A DNA stretch of 64,000 nucleotides from Lachnospiraceae bacterium (lineage in GTDB: Bacteria; Bacillota; Clostridia; Lachnospirales; Lachnospiraceae), in contig JAEEYF010000022.1 of assembly GCA_016291655.1 (NCBI GenBank), forward strand, positions 1-64,000. The letters are read 5' to 3'. The notes beneath the pieces are model-generated. The model worked only from the letters and a program-made list of their open reading frames with translations, did not search any database and had not been told where the DNA came from. Below are positions 43,089-52,360 of the stretch, one piece after another (positions within the stretch are counted from its first letter, which is position 1; every line of letters begins with the position of its first letter). A program made the position numbers and the translations under genes.

Positions 43089-43745
43089 TTATTTATCTCC
43101 GAAAACTGCTCTGTAATCGTTCTGGAACTTGATGATTCCTTCGTTTGTAAGAGGATGCTTTGTCATCTGCTCGATAACCTTGTAAGGAACGGTTGCGATG
43201 TCGGCACCTGCAAGTGCGCAGTCCGTAACATGGATGGGATTTCTTACAGATGCAGCGATGATCTCTGTCTTGATGTCATAAATATCAAAGATCTCGGAAA
43301 TCGTTCTTACAAGATCGATACCGGGCATAGAGATGTCGTCAAGTCTTCCGAGGAAAGGTGAAACGTAAGTAGCGCCTGCGCGTGCTGCAAGAAGTGCCTG
43401 ATTAGCCGAGAAAATAAGAGTAACGTTTGTCTTAACGCCTTCCTTGCTGAGAACCTTAACTGCCTTAAGGCCTTCAACCGTCATGGGGATCTTTACGACC
43501 ATGTTGGGATGGATCTTTGCGATCTCTCTTCCTTCAGCTATCATGCCTTCGGCATCAACGGTAGTAGCCTTAACTTCTCCGCTGATGGGTCCGTCAACAA
43601 TGCTTGTGATCTCCTTGATGACTTCCTTGAAGTCTCTTCCTTCCTTTGCAATAAGAGAAGGGTTTGTGGTTACGCCGCAAATAACGCCCATGTCATTTGC
43701 TTTTCTGATCTCGTCTACGTTTGCTGTGTCAATAAAGAATTTCAT
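43089..43745 (-). CDS. fsa: Transaldolase / fructose-6-phosphate aldolase family
   Basis: A 218-aa small-type transaldolase. It begins [18 protein letters not shown] and has the Schiff-base Lys region [14 protein letters not shown] and the later [20 protein letters not shown]. Members of this size act either as transaldolase or as fructose-6-phosphate aldolase; the two are hard to tell apart by sequence. A nearby transketolase gene favours the pentose phosphate role. AGGAGGAC lies ahead of the ATG. Confidence 0.93.
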   Translation of the reverse strand: MKFFIDTANVDEIRKANDMGVICGVTTNPSLIAKEGRDFKEVIKEITSIVDGPISGEVKATTVDAEGMIAEGREIAKIHPNMVVKIPMTVEGLKAVKVLSKEGVKTNVTLIFSANQALLAARAGATYVSPFLGRLDDISMPGIDLVRTISEIFDIYDIKTEIIAASVRNPIHVTDCALAGADIATVPYKVIEQMTKHPLTNEGIIKFQNDYRAVFGDK

Positions 43746-43887
43746 TTTTTTGTCCTCCTAAGACTTATTCCTTATAAAAAATTTAAATTGAAATTAGACT
43801 TAAAGTTTAGCCTATCAATCATATCCTACAACATTTTTTCGGTCAACACATTCATTGCTCAAATATTACCATTTTTTATCATATTGT

Positions 43888-43913
43888 AAGGGACTGCGTC
43901 AATGCAGTCCCTT
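43888..43913 (-). terminator. Intrinsic terminator of the acidic membrane protein gene
   Basis: AAGGGACTGC and GCAGTCCCTT (43888-43897 with 43904-43913) form a 10-bp stem just beyond the stop at 43925; the T tract on the minus strand is weak. Confidence 0.75.
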
Positions 43914-43924
43914 AGTTTTCGTTA

Positions 43925-45100
43925 TTATTTAACCGTTGCAAACAGCTTTGCAATATCCTCCGGAGAGAGATTAGCATTGGGATTTGACAGATCAACCTCC
44001 GGTTCGGATGCAGGCACTGCTTCCGGTTCTGCCTCCGGTACGGATTCGGGCTCGGATTCCTCAAAAAGTGCACTGTCAAGACTTGCAGCAAGGTCATTAA
44101 AATCCTCTTCGCTGATCTCGGGGATTTCCTCTTCGGGCACTTCAGGCACCTCCTCGGTAATCTCCTCAGCTTCTGCCTCAATTACATCTTCCTCGACAGG
44201 TACATCTTCGATCACAGGTGCTGTGTCCGCTGCTTCGTCTTCGCCGGACACATATTTATCAAAAGCAGCAGAAATATCTATCTCATCATTCGATTCAACG
44301 ATATCTTCCTCATTGAGCAATTCTTCTTCGGGGATCAGAGAAGCAAAGCTTTCTTCGGGTTCGGATACTTCAGGCTCGATCTCTTCCTCCTCCGTTTCCG
44401 TAGGGAACATATCATCCAGATTCTCGATAGAAATATCCTCGTCCTCATCCTCTGTAAAATAACTTGTATCCGGTACATAGTCATCAGGAACTTCGGGTGC
44501 AATCTCGATCCTTTTTCCGCCGCCGGGAAGTCTCATAGCGATCTCTTCCAATGTTGCCTTTTCACTCAGTGCGATCTGACGGGCATTTTCCTTGTTAAAC
44601 TTGATCATGGTTTTTACGCCCGCATTTTGATCGACTATAACCTTATCGATCTTAATCTGCATCATAGACAGATTGCTTTCCTGAATATCAACACTTTTTT
44701 TGATCGCCGCAAACATGGCGCGGCTTGTTTTTCCAAGACCCGATACTTCTTCTTCTATCTTTTTCTTAAATTCATCATCTGCTTTCTTTCTGTCTTCTTC
44801 TCTTACCCTGTCCAATTCTTCCTGAGCTCTGGTCAGTTCATCAAAGATATCTTCTTTATCCGAAAACAAGCAATCCAAAAACCAAAACGCAGAGATCATA
44901 AGCAATCCGCACGCTATTCCCACAACCCAGTATATATTATGGAATTCCAGCAGAACAAACACTGCTGTGAAACATGCCGCCGCAAAAAGCATTCCGGATA
45001 AAACCTTCTTTCCGCCATCAGCGGGATTGTTCGATTTCCGTTTTTTGCCTGTTCCGAATACTCTGTCCTTAAAGTTGATCTTCTTCATAAAGTTCTCCAT
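43925..45100 (-). CDS. Membrane protein with coiled coil and long acidic tail (391 aa)
   Basis: No family is recognised. A basic N-terminus (about 1-32) precedes two membrane segments (about 33-75), then a coiled coil (about 85-130), a short helical region, and an extremely Glu/Asp-rich tail from about 205. The last residues, NLSPEDIAKLFATVK, are conserved-looking and resemble the LSQEEIDALL peptide of FliM/FliY that binds CheY-P; this is only a motif-level likeness. Both ends would face the cytoplasm. Alternative starts at Met1 or Met5. A scaffold or docking role is a guess. Confidence 0.7.
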   Translation of the reverse strand: MENFMKKINFKDRVFGTGKKRKSNNPADGGKKVLSGMLFAAACFTAVFVLLEFHNIYWVVGIACGLLMISAFWFLDCLFSDKEDIFDELTRAQEELDRVREEDRKKADDEFKKKIEEEVSGLGKTSRAMFAAIKKSVDIQESNLSMMQIKIDKVIVDQNAGVKTMIKFNKENARQIALSEKATLEEIAMRLPGGGKRIEIAPEVPDDYVPDTSYFTEDEDEDISIENLDDMFPTETEEEEIEPEVSEPEESFASLIPEEELLNEEDIVESNDEIDISAAFDKYVSGEDEAADTAPVIEDVPVEEDVIEAEAEEITEEVPEVPEEEIPEISEEDFNDLAASLDSALFEESEPESVPEAEPEAVPASEPEVDLSNPNANLSPEDIAKLFATVK

Positions 45101-45235
45101 ATTTAAGCTTTAGATAAAAAAGTCAATCTATATTTATATCGGCTTTTTCTCTCATATTATAACTTATTTTTCCTCATATAACAATTACTCTTCTCAATTC
45201 ATTGATTGATTCATTCATTGATTCGAATAAAAGTC

Positions 45236-45264
45236 TTGCCTTTTTACTTTTTTAAGTCTATAAT
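45236..45264 (+). promoter_or_regulatory. Promoter of tRNA-Arg
   Basis: TTGCCT (45236-45241), 17 nt, and perfect TATAAT (45259-45264) end 9 nt before the mature tRNA. Confidence 0.85.
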
Positions 45265-45273
45265 CTTTCTGTC

Positions 45274-45345
45274 GTTCTCTTAGTTAAATGGATATAACAG
45301 GTCCCTCCTAAGGATCAGTTGTGGGTTCGATTCCCGCAGGGAACA
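45274..45345 (+). tRNA. tRNA-Arg (anticodon CCU)
   Basis: The cloverleaf is complete: acceptor GTTCTCT/AGGGAAC (one G:T), D stem GTTA/TAAC, anticodon stem GGTCC/GGATC around loop CTCCTAA (anticodon CCT, reads AGG), variable AGTT, T stem GTGGG/CCCGC with TTCGATT, discriminator A. CCA is not encoded. Promoter and terminator flank it closely, so it is a single-gene unit on the plus strand. Confidence 0.95.
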
Positions 45346-45349
45346 TTTC

Positions 45350-45373
45350 AGTCGCTATATGCGACTATTTTTT
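45350..45373 (+). terminator. Intrinsic terminator of tRNA-Arg
   Basis: AGTCGC and GCGACT (45350-45355 with 45361-45366) with loop TATAT, followed by ATTTTTTTT. It overlaps the last codons of the converging ArsR-like gene. Confidence 0.88.
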
Positions 45374-46288
45374 TTCCTCTTCATAATAGGTTTTTATTTT
45401 GATCGCCTGATTATAATCTCCAAAGCTCTCCCCGAATAAGGTACAGCCTCCCGGATTCTTTGTTTCTTTCGGTACTTCTATCTTAAACTTAATATATGAA
45501 TTGTAATTTATGTCAAGGTCATTGATACCTACTTTGGATATCTTGTTTGTTCCGTCGATGAAAGTTCCTTCATTATTAATTATAAGTGTTTTCAACAGTC
45601 CGTACTGGTTTAAAGTTTCCGGCCACCACGCGGGAGATACATATCCTTTTCTGGCACCGTAGTCTCCCGGGCTTACCCACATTCCCAGTTTTTTGTTATT
45701 GATCGAAAAATATATGTCTGAGGGATAATCTTCTATATATCCCGGAGCTTCAGAAGATATTTCAAAAGAGATCTGGAGTTCCGTTATCTTTTGTCCCGCT
45801 TGAAGGTGATTCGGCAGATTGTACTCGACAAACCCCGTTCCGAACCATAATACCCCGGCGTCAAACCTGTCCGCAAAGGAGAATACTCTGGGGTCGTCAA
45901 ATGAACCGATTATCCTGGTCGGCGTCGACAATCCGCAGGTAGGCGAAACCACAGCATTAACATAATGTCCTATGCTTATATCGTCCATATAGCACTGTCT
46001 TGTATCCATGTTGGGCGCCATATCTATCATAAGCCTGCTGTATTTCGGACGCACGATCTTCATTGTACCCCTTTTTCCGGATGTACTGTGGATCTTGATC
46101 AGCCCTGCCTCCTCAAGCTTCCCGACATGCATGGATATTGCCCCGTTTGTAAGCCCTAAAGCTTCTGCCAGATCATTCATGCTCAGATTGTTATCCTTGT
46201 ATATCATCTCCATTATCTTTAAGCGCATAGGCGTACTTAAAGCTTTGAAAACATTTTCGGCTTCTGACACCGACTTAAAATATAGCAT
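45365..46288 (-). CDS. ArsR-type regulator with large C-terminal ligand-like domain
   Basis: The start at 46288 follows GGGGAG and gives 307 aa. Residues about 1-80 form an ArsR winged helix (NDLAEALGLTNGAISMHVGKLEEAGLI). The remaining ~225 residues are beta-rich, with many Trp/Tyr/Gly/Asn (MWVSPGDYGARKGYVSPAWWPE), as in sugar-binding sandwich domains, and lack the metal cysteines of ArsR/SmtB. From memory, similar proteins sit near arabinofuranosidase-type genes; a GH43 gene lies 3.4 kb away. A sugar-responsive repressor is the best guess. Confidence 0.8.
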   Translation of the reverse strand: MLYFKSVSEAENVFKALSTPMRLKIMEMIYKDNNLSMNDLAEALGLTNGAISMHVGKLEEAGLIKIHSTSGKRGTMKIVRPKYSRLMIDMAPNMDTRQCYMDDISIGHYVNAVVSPTCGLSTPTRIIGSFDDPRVFSFADRFDAGVLWFGTGFVEYNLPNHLQAGQKITELQISFEISSEAPGYIEDYPSDIYFSINNKKLGMWVSPGDYGARKGYVSPAWWPETLNQYGLLKTLIINNEGTFIDGTNKISKVGINDLDINYNSYIKFKIEVPKETKNPGGCTLFGESFGDYNQAIKIKTYYEEEKK

Positions 46289-46333
46289 TTCATTCTCCCC
46301 TTTAATCATATGATTTATATTCGTCCTCCGATA

Positions 46334-47704
46334 TCAATGTTCCGGCGTGTTAAACGTAATGCGTACCGGCGCTATCTCTCTCATACAATTGCTGAGTGCA
46401 TATTTTATGAATTCCTCTTCCGTGGACGGCTCGATAAATCTATAGCCCTGCGCACTATAACAGCCACATTTTATGAGTGTTTCGATCTGTTCATCTGTTT
46501 CGACACCGATAGCCAGTATGTCGACTTTTAAATCCCTGCATAAAGCAAACAGGTTTCTGAGTATCTTATTTCCGCTTTGATCTGCGGTTGTGGCTCTTAT
46601 AAAGTTCTTCTCAAATTTTACCGTATCAACGGGAAGCTCCTTTATGGATGTAAGCGGAGAGTAAAGGCCTCCGAAATTATCCAGTGAAATACGGAAACCC
46701 GCTTTTTTCAATTCCTTTACAGCCTCAAAGCTTCTTTCCGATGCGGATGTATATGTCTTTCCGGGCACTTCGATCTCCAGCTCACTGTAAGCCACCTTGT
46801 ACCTGTCGGCTATGGCTGTAAGATTTTCCGCAAGATTCTTTATATAAAAGGTGACAGGGGAAAGATTGACCGAGAGCGTCAGCTTTTCCAGCGGCGTTCC
46901 TCTCCACGCTTCCTTCATTTTACAAGCCTCTTCAAACATATAGTAATCGAGTCTTGAAACAGTCCCGTTTTTTTCAAATATCGGAACAAAAGTGCCCGGC
47001 ATCCTCACGCCATCGAGCCAGTGCACCCATCTGACAAGCAGCTCCGCTCCGTAAACGCGCCCCGAAAGCAGATCGATCTTGGGCAGAAGGTAAGGAACAA
47101 ACTCGTTATGAGAATAGGCAGCTTCCATTTCTTCTTCGATCTCATTTGTCTTTTTCATCTCTTCTTCAAGAGAATCAAAGATCACACATGAATTCTTTCC
47201 GTTTTGTTTAGCCCGATACATGGCATCATCGCATTTTTTCAGGATTTCATCCAGATTTGCTTTTACGCCTTGATTGACTAAGATGCCGACAGACAGGGTG
47301 AGCTGCGATCTGACATCTTCTCTGAAATCGATGGTCTGCAGTCCGTTTAACAACTCAGTTGCTATTGATATGACCTTTGCTTCCTGTTTTTTACCCTCAT
47401 CGATCGCAACGAATTCGTCACCACCGATCCTGAATATCCTCGATCCCGGCAGCATTTTTTTAAAATATTCCGCCAGCGTTTTCAACAATTCATCGCCTAC
47501 CGAATGCCCATAGACGTCATTTACCTGTTTAAAGTTATCTATATCTATAAATAAAACCGAAACTATTGTGTTTCTTTTCAGTCTGGAATAATAATCGTAC
47601 ATCCCCCTTCTGTCCGGCAGGTTGGTAAGATAGTCAGTGAAGGCTTCGTCACGATTCTTAAGAAAGCGTACAAATTCTTTATTCAAGATCTTTATTCTTC
47701 TCAT
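46334..47704 (-). CDS. GGDEF-EAL protein with degenerate EAL domain
   Basis: A 456-aa cytoplasmic cyclic-di-GMP protein with no membrane or sensor domain beyond a short N-terminus. The GGDEF domain (about 22-185) has an intact GGDEF at 94-98 and no RxxD inhibitory site. The EAL domain (about 205-445) reads ELLVRW at the EAL motif, DNFGG instead of DDFG(T)G, and VKFE instead of (I)KID, so a metal ligand is altered. Hence it is probably an active cyclase with a weak or non-catalytic, perhaps binding, EAL domain. The gene is divergent from a chemoreceptor. Confidence 0.9.
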   Translation of the reverse strand: MRRIKILNKEFVRFLKNRDEAFTDYLTNLPDRRGMYDYYSRLKRNTIVSVLFIDIDNFKQVNDVYGHSVGDELLKTLAEYFKKMLPGSRIFRIGGDEFVAIDEGKKQEAKVISIATELLNGLQTIDFREDVRSQLTLSVGILVNQGVKANLDEILKKCDDAMYRAKQNGKNSCVIFDSLEEEMKKTNEIEEEMEAAYSHNEFVPYLLPKIDLLSGRVYGAELLVRWVHWLDGVRMPGTFVPIFEKNGTVSRLDYYMFEEACKMKEAWRGTPLEKLTLSVNLSPVTFYIKNLAENLTAIADRYKVAYSELEIEVPGKTYTSASERSFEAVKELKKAGFRISLDNFGGLYSPLTSIKELPVDTVKFEKNFIRATTADQSGNKILRNLFALCRDLKVDILAIGVETDEQIETLIKCGCYSAQGYRFIEPSTEEEFIKYALSNCMREIAPVRITFNTPEH

Positions 47705-47920
47705 TATCTTTTCCTCCCCGCTTTCCGATGCAAGCTTTCACTGCGTCACCGCATCATTTTCATAATAAAACAAGGTTTTATTAAAGTCAATGTTTGATCT
47801 TTTTCCTTAATATTCAAAATGTTCTAAAAATCATATTTTTTTCATTCGATTGTATTAATTTCTGCTTATATATGTTATAATCTGTTATTATATTCGCTGA
47901 AATGAAAGAGGCTATTTATT

Positions 47921-49615
47921 ATGAAAAAAACACAACCCAAAAAAACCAAATTTTTGACTGTTTTGCTTGGCATAGGTTTTGTCCCTTTGTTCATCGCTCT
48001 TACCCTTTCGACTATCGTCAGTATATCGAGTACAAAAAAGGAATTGTTGAACGATACATATGATCTTCTCTCTGTCTATGCCAGTTCCATTAACAGATAT
48101 TTCGGAGTCGATTGGTCATCAACTTCTGCACTGGCTGTAACTGACGAAGACTATAGCTTTATTGACAGCGGCCATGAATACGAAGTTGAAATGACACTTT
48201 TCAGAGCCGACACAAACGGGAAGGTTACACGTTATATTTCCTCGATCAAAGGAGAAGACGGAAAACGTCTTTTCGGAAGTGAAGCTGACAAGCAGATCAC
48301 CGCGGATGTTTACGGTCAGAAAAAAACCGTTTTCAAAGAGGGAGTCCCCATAGGCGGAAAATCCTATACCGTCTGCTACAAACCCTTCTATGATGAAAAC
48401 GGAAAGATCGTCGGCATGTCTTTTGCCGGAAAACCCGATACGAACGTAAGGAAGTCCATAAACATCTTAATGAACCAGCTTATTATCGTGGCTGTTATAA
48501 TTGTTGCTGTTTTTTCCGTTATAATCTTTTTTGCCGCGCGTTTTGTTACCGCTCCTCTTCAAAAGATCACGAATGCGACCGAGAAACTTGCAGATGCTCA
48601 TATTTCCGATAAGATCGAGGTTTCGAGCCGACTTCTGGAAACCTCTGCTATAGCAACTTCCGCGATCAAACTTCGCGACAACCTCAATTCCATAGTCAAC
48701 AATATTAAGAACAGTTCCAATACACTCAAGAGTTCTGTCTCTGAAACAAAACAGCTTTGCAACGATGTTGCCGAAGGAGCGGGCGTCATTGATACCGTTG
48801 TATCCGAGTTGTCAGAAACAGCTTGTCAGCTTGATTCCACCATTCAGACCATTAATGACCAGATCATTAACATAGGTCACAGTATCGAATCCGTTGCCGG
48901 AAGCATTAACGCTCTTAATGAGTCCTCGAAGATGATGGATGAGATCTCACAGAACTCTTCCAACGATCTTTCCGATGTATATGAAGCTTCATTACAATCC
49001 GTTGCTTCTGCTGCTAACATTTCCGATCATATGACTAAGCTTAATGATGCGATCGTTCGTGTTACCGCCGCAACAGACATGATCTCCGGTATTGCCAACA
49101 AGACCAGACTTCTTTCCCTTAACGCTTCCATCGAAGCCGCAAGAGCAGGAGAGTCCGGGCGCGGATTTGCCGTTGTTGCCGATGAGATCGGTGCTCTTGC
49201 CGCTAACTCTGCTTCATCCGTTAAACAGATAAACGAGATCGTCGAAGACATTATCAATCTTTCAGCAGAATCCTCTCGCGTTATTGATGAGATCGGCGGT
49301 ATTATCGCTTCCGAACAGGAAAAAGTTAAACAGACAAGGGAATCCTTCAAGCTTCTTAAAGATCAGGTCGATGCATCCGTTGTTCAGATCACAAATATCT
49401 CGAACGATACCGATTCTCTTGCTCAGGCCAAGACCGCTGTTATCGGTGCTATTTCCGACCTCAGTGCCATTGCTGAAGAGAATGCCGCTTCCTGTCAGGA
49501 GTGCAGCGCCAGTGTTTCAAATATCGCCTGCACTATGAATAATGTTAAAGCTAAAACCGGTGATATTGAAAATGCTGCTCAGGTTCTTGAAGATTTCATT
49601 CATGTATTTAATTGA
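47921..49615 (+). CDS. Methyl-accepting chemotaxis protein
   Basis: A 564-aa chemoreceptor. Two membrane segments (about 15-35 and 185-210) enclose a single-Cache domain with the typical [21 protein letters not shown] strand. A HAMP linker and a long signalling domain follow, with the hairpin tip region [27 protein letters not shown]. Extended -10 TGTTATAAT at 47873-47881 and AGAGG precede it. A terminator follows before the GH43 gene. It implies a motile ancestor or host, although no flagellar genes are in the window. Confidence 0.95.
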   Translation: MKKTQPKKTKFLTVLLGIGFVPLFIALTLSTIVSISSTKKELLNDTYDLLSVYASSINRYFGVDWSSTSALAVTDEDYSFIDSGHEYEVEMTLFRADTNGKVTRYISSIKGEDGKRLFGSEADKQITADVYGQKKTVFKEGVPIGGKSYTVCYKPFYDENGKIVGMSFAGKPDTNVRKSINILMNQLIIVAVIIVAVFSVIIFFAARFVTAPLQKITNATEKLADAHISDKIEVSSRLLETSAIATSAIKLRDNLNSIVNNIKNSSNTLKSSVSETKQLCNDVAEGAGVIDTVVSELSETACQLDSTIQTINDQIINIGHSIESVAGSINALNESSKMMDEISQNSSNDLSDVYEASLQSVASAANISDHMTKLNDAIVRVTAATDMISGIANKTRLLSLNASIEAARAGESGRGFAVVADEIGALAANSASSVKQINEIVEDIINLSAESSRVIDEIGGIIASEQEKVKQTRESFKLLKDQVDASVVQITNISNDTDSLAQAKTAVIGAISDLSAIAEENAASCQECSASVSNIACTMNNVKAKTGDIENAAQVLEDFIHVFN

Positions 49616-49627
49616 TCCGTTACTTCA

Positions 49628-49665
49628 ACCCTTCGGACCTGCTCCGAAGGGTAATTTTTCTTTTT
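49628..49665 (+). terminator. Intrinsic terminator between chemoreceptor and GH43
   Basis: ACCCTTCGGA and TCCGAAGGGT (49628-49637 with 49643-49652) form a 10-bp stem, followed by AATTTTTCTTTTT. The GH43 ribosome site begins right after it, so GH43 needs read-through or a promoter hidden in the upstream gene. Confidence 0.85.
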
Positions 49666-49677
49666 AAAGGAGATTTC

Positions 49678-51138
49678 ATGAATAAAGAATTTTTAAAGGG
49701 TGGAAACCCTTACCTTCCTCTCTGGGAGCATGTTCCCGACGGCGAACCCAAAGTATTTGAATATAACGGCGAAAAAAGGGTATATATTTACGGCTCACAT
49801 GATACACTGAGAACCGAATATTGCGGCTTGGACTATGTTTGCTGGTCTGCATCTGTTGACGACCTTAACGATTGGACCTGCCACGGGATCTGCTTTTCTT
49901 CCCCGGACGGTCAGCCTCTGTTTGCACCCGATGTTGTTCAAAAGGGAGATACCTTCTATATGTTTGTTTCCGAAGCCCGTGGGAGCAAATGCAGCGTAGC
50001 TTCCTCAAAAAATCCTGCAGGTCCTTTTCTCGATCCTGTCGATACAAGTATCGGTTTCGATCCCGGAGTTTTGGTGGATGATGACGGAAAAGCCTACGCT
50101 TTCTGGGGCTTTTGCGGTGTTTCCTGCGCCGAACTTTCCGATGATCTTTCCCGGATCAAAAAGGATACTATTCATGAAAATCCCATCGGACATTGCTCCG
50201 CTCCCTGGTCCAAAAATGACGGGCATATAGATTATCAGGCAGGTTTTTTTGAAGCTTCAAGTCCTCGAAAGATCCTCGGTAAATATGTTCTTATCTATTC
50301 CAAAAATTACAATGTTCCTGTTGAAGAACTCGGGGTAGTGCCAAATTGCAACGGATTTTTATCCTATGCTTACAGTGATCATCCCCTTACGGGTTATGTT
50401 TACGGCGGAGATATCAGTTTTAACGGAGGCGAGATCATTACTCTTCCTTCCGGTGAACACAGAATGACTTACCAATGGGGCAACAATCACGGCAGTCTTG
50501 CCGAGATCAACGGACAATGGTACATCTTTTATCATCGTCAGACCGGTCTTGATGAGTTTTCCCGTCAGGCAATGGTCGAGCCCGTTGACGTTGCTGTTGA
50601 CAAAAAGGGACGACTTTTTATCGGGAAGATCACCTACGAAAACGGAGAGCCTGTAAGTTCCTCCCCCGTTGACATGACTTCACAGGGTTTCTGTACCGAT
50701 GGCCTGAACGCCTTTTCAATTATCAGTGCAAGCCGTGCCTGTCATATTTATAATGGTTTGAACATCGTTAATAGTCCCAAAACAGATTTACCTTATGTTC
50801 TTCCTGTTTATTCAAGTGCTTATGACGCTTCATTTCCCATTGTAAATATTTCTTCAGGAACAACCATAGGTTTTAAATTTATCAACACCTTTGGTGTAGA
50901 AGCTTCCGGTGCTACACTCAGATTAAAAGCATTGACCGAACTCAGTATTAAGGTTATAATAGACAATTATCACGGATGCTCCATCGGGCACATCAAAATC
51001 AGCCCTTCCGACGATCGGATCGATGTTTTTATTCCATTTGAAAAGAAGATTTCAGGTAAACACTCTGTTTACTTTGAATTCAATTCCTCTTCAAATAGTC
51101 CGATTGCTGAATTTGATCACTTTACTTTTGAAATCTGA
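49678..51138 (+). CDS. Glycoside hydrolase family 43 (xylosidase/arabinofuranosidase-like)
   Basis: A 486-aa cytoplasmic glycosidase with no signal peptide. The start at 49678 follows AAAGGAGA. The five-bladed propeller begins NPYLPLWEHVPDGEP, where Asp of DGEP fits the general base; FDPGVLVDDDGKAYAFWG has the pKa-setting Asp, and GFFEASSPRK the general acid Glu. The C-terminal ~120 residues look like a beta-sandwich (CBM6-like). It likely trims short arabino- or xylo-oligosaccharides taken up by an importer. The precise linkage is unknown. Confidence 0.88.
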   Translation: MNKEFLKGGNPYLPLWEHVPDGEPKVFEYNGEKRVYIYGSHDTLRTEYCGLDYVCWSASVDDLNDWTCHGICFSSPDGQPLFAPDVVQKGDTFYMFVSEARGSKCSVASSKNPAGPFLDPVDTSIGFDPGVLVDDDGKAYAFWGFCGVSCAELSDDLSRIKKDTIHENPIGHCSAPWSKNDGHIDYQAGFFEASSPRKILGKYVLIYSKNYNVPVEELGVVPNCNGFLSYAYSDHPLTGYVYGGDISFNGGEIITLPSGEHRMTYQWGNNHGSLAEINGQWYIFYHRQTGLDEFSRQAMVEPVDVAVDKKGRLFIGKITYENGEPVSSSPVDMTSQGFCTDGLNAFSIISASRACHIYNGLNIVNSPKTDLPYVLPVYSSAYDASFPIVNISSGTTIGFKFINTFGVEASGATLRLKALTELSIKVIIDNYHGCSIGHIKISPSDDRIDVFIPFEKKISGKHSVYFEFNSSSNSPIAEFDHFTFEI

Positions 51139-51158
51139 CAGGAAAGCATGGATAAGCA

Positions 51159-52319
51159 ATGAAATCAAAGTTTTTAGCCGCTTTAACAATTTCATTTATG
51201 ATATTTTTGTTCTCCGGGTGTTCAGGTAACCCTTTTACGCCGGATCCCACTCCTACAATGACCCCTTCACCTACCTTTACACCTACGCCCACTTCAACCA
51301 ATACTCCGGCTCCTACAATGACCCCGACACCTACACCTTCCCCTTTTCCCAGGATCGTTACCGATGTTGAGAGCAATACGGTTGTTGAACTTCACGAATA
51401 CAAACACATCCCTTTGACTTCTGTTTCAGATGAGGCTGTTCAGGCTGAGGTATCAAAAATGCTCAGTCAGTATGTTACGGATAAGGTTGTTGATCGTCCT
51501 GCCCAACTTGGCGACAGAGTTATGATCTACTATGTCGGTAAGATCGACGGCTTGGAGTTTGAAGGCGGTTCTTACGAAGCCGGAGATGGATATGAAGTCA
51601 TTCTTGGTTCACATACCTTCATTGACACCTTTGAGGAACAACTTGTCGGTTCCAAAGCCGGTGATCAGGTTGTCGTTAATGTTACTTTCCCTGATGACTA
51701 CCTTAATGAAAGTCTGCGGGGCGTAGCTGCTACCTTTGACGTGACTGTCAATCATGTGCTTGAGATCATTAATCCCGAGTTCAACGATCAATTTGCACTT
51801 GAACATTCTTCTTTTAAAACCGCGGATGATTACTTTGCTCATTTGAAATCTGAGCTTAATATGTCAAACTTTAACCGGCAATTGAATTCCTACTTTGCTG
51901 AAAATTTTGAAGTAAGCGGTCTGTCACCCTCAAAACTCTCTGCTTACAGAGATTCAATGTATGATTACTATTATTCAAATGCTGCTGCCTATTCACCCAT
52001 ATTACAGCTTGACATCGATACTGTTTTGAATTTCTATTTCCACATTCCTTCCGTTGATGTCCTTACACAGCTTTGTGATCTTGCTGCAAATGATTACATT
52101 CGATTTACCACATGTCTTGAAGCGATCGCTATTTACGAAAACATTTCGGTTTCCGATCCCGAATTCGAGCTTTGGCTTCGCAATGCTACAACCGATTACG
52201 GTTATGAATCAACTGCCGAATTACTTGAAGACTTTACCGAGGATGATCTGAAACACCGTGCATTATATGACAAGGTCGTAGATTTCCTGATCGAGAATGC
52301 GGATATGATCGAACAATAA
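51159..52319 (+). CDS. Lipoprotein with trigger-factor-like PPIase and chaperone domains
   Basis: A 386-aa lipoprotein with lipobox LFSGC (Cys21), followed by a Thr/Pro-rich linker (about 25-65), an FKBP-like prolyl isomerase domain (about 95-195; GDRVMIYYVGKIDG, TFPDDYLNESLRGVAATFDV), and a helical part (about 200-386) like the C-domain of trigger factor. It lacks the ribosome-binding N-domain. It probably helps fold secreted proteins outside the membrane, as PrsA does. The role is inferred from architecture. It starts 20 nt after GH43. Confidence 0.85.
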   Translation: MKSKFLAALTISFMIFLFSGCSGNPFTPDPTPTMTPSPTFTPTPTSTNTPAPTMTPTPTPSPFPRIVTDVESNTVVELHEYKHIPLTSVSDEAVQAEVSKMLSQYVTDKVVDRPAQLGDRVMIYYVGKIDGLEFEGGSYEAGDGYEVILGSHTFIDTFEEQLVGSKAGDQVVVNVTFPDDYLNESLRGVAATFDVTVNHVLEIINPEFNDQFALEHSSFKTADDYFAHLKSELNMSNFNRQLNSYFAENFEVSGLSPSKLSAYRDSMYDYYYSNAAAYSPILQLDIDTVLNFYFHIPSVDVLTQLCDLAANDYIRFTTCLEAIAIYENISVSDPEFELWLRNATTDYGYESTAELLEDFTEDDLKHRALYDKVVDFLIENADMIEQ

Positions 52320-52335
52320 TAACACTAATAAAAAA

Positions 52336-52360
52336 TGCGGCCTAAGCCGCAATTTTTATT
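52336..52360. terminator. Bidirectional terminator between lipoprotein and flavin reductase
   Basis: TGCGGC and GCCGCA (52336-52341 with 52346-52351), loop CTAA, are followed by ATTTTTATTT and preceded by AAAAA; both converging genes end next to it. Confidence 0.88.

Noticed and set aside
43990..44460. Ser-rich plus-strand frame (186 codons) with low complexity
   Set aside because: It is the complement of the Glu/Asp-rich tail of the acidic membrane protein.
45200..45230. ATTGATTGATTCATTC-like short repeats as a CRISPR or iteron array
   Set aside because: Only a few 4-nt periods, no spacers and no replication gene nearby.
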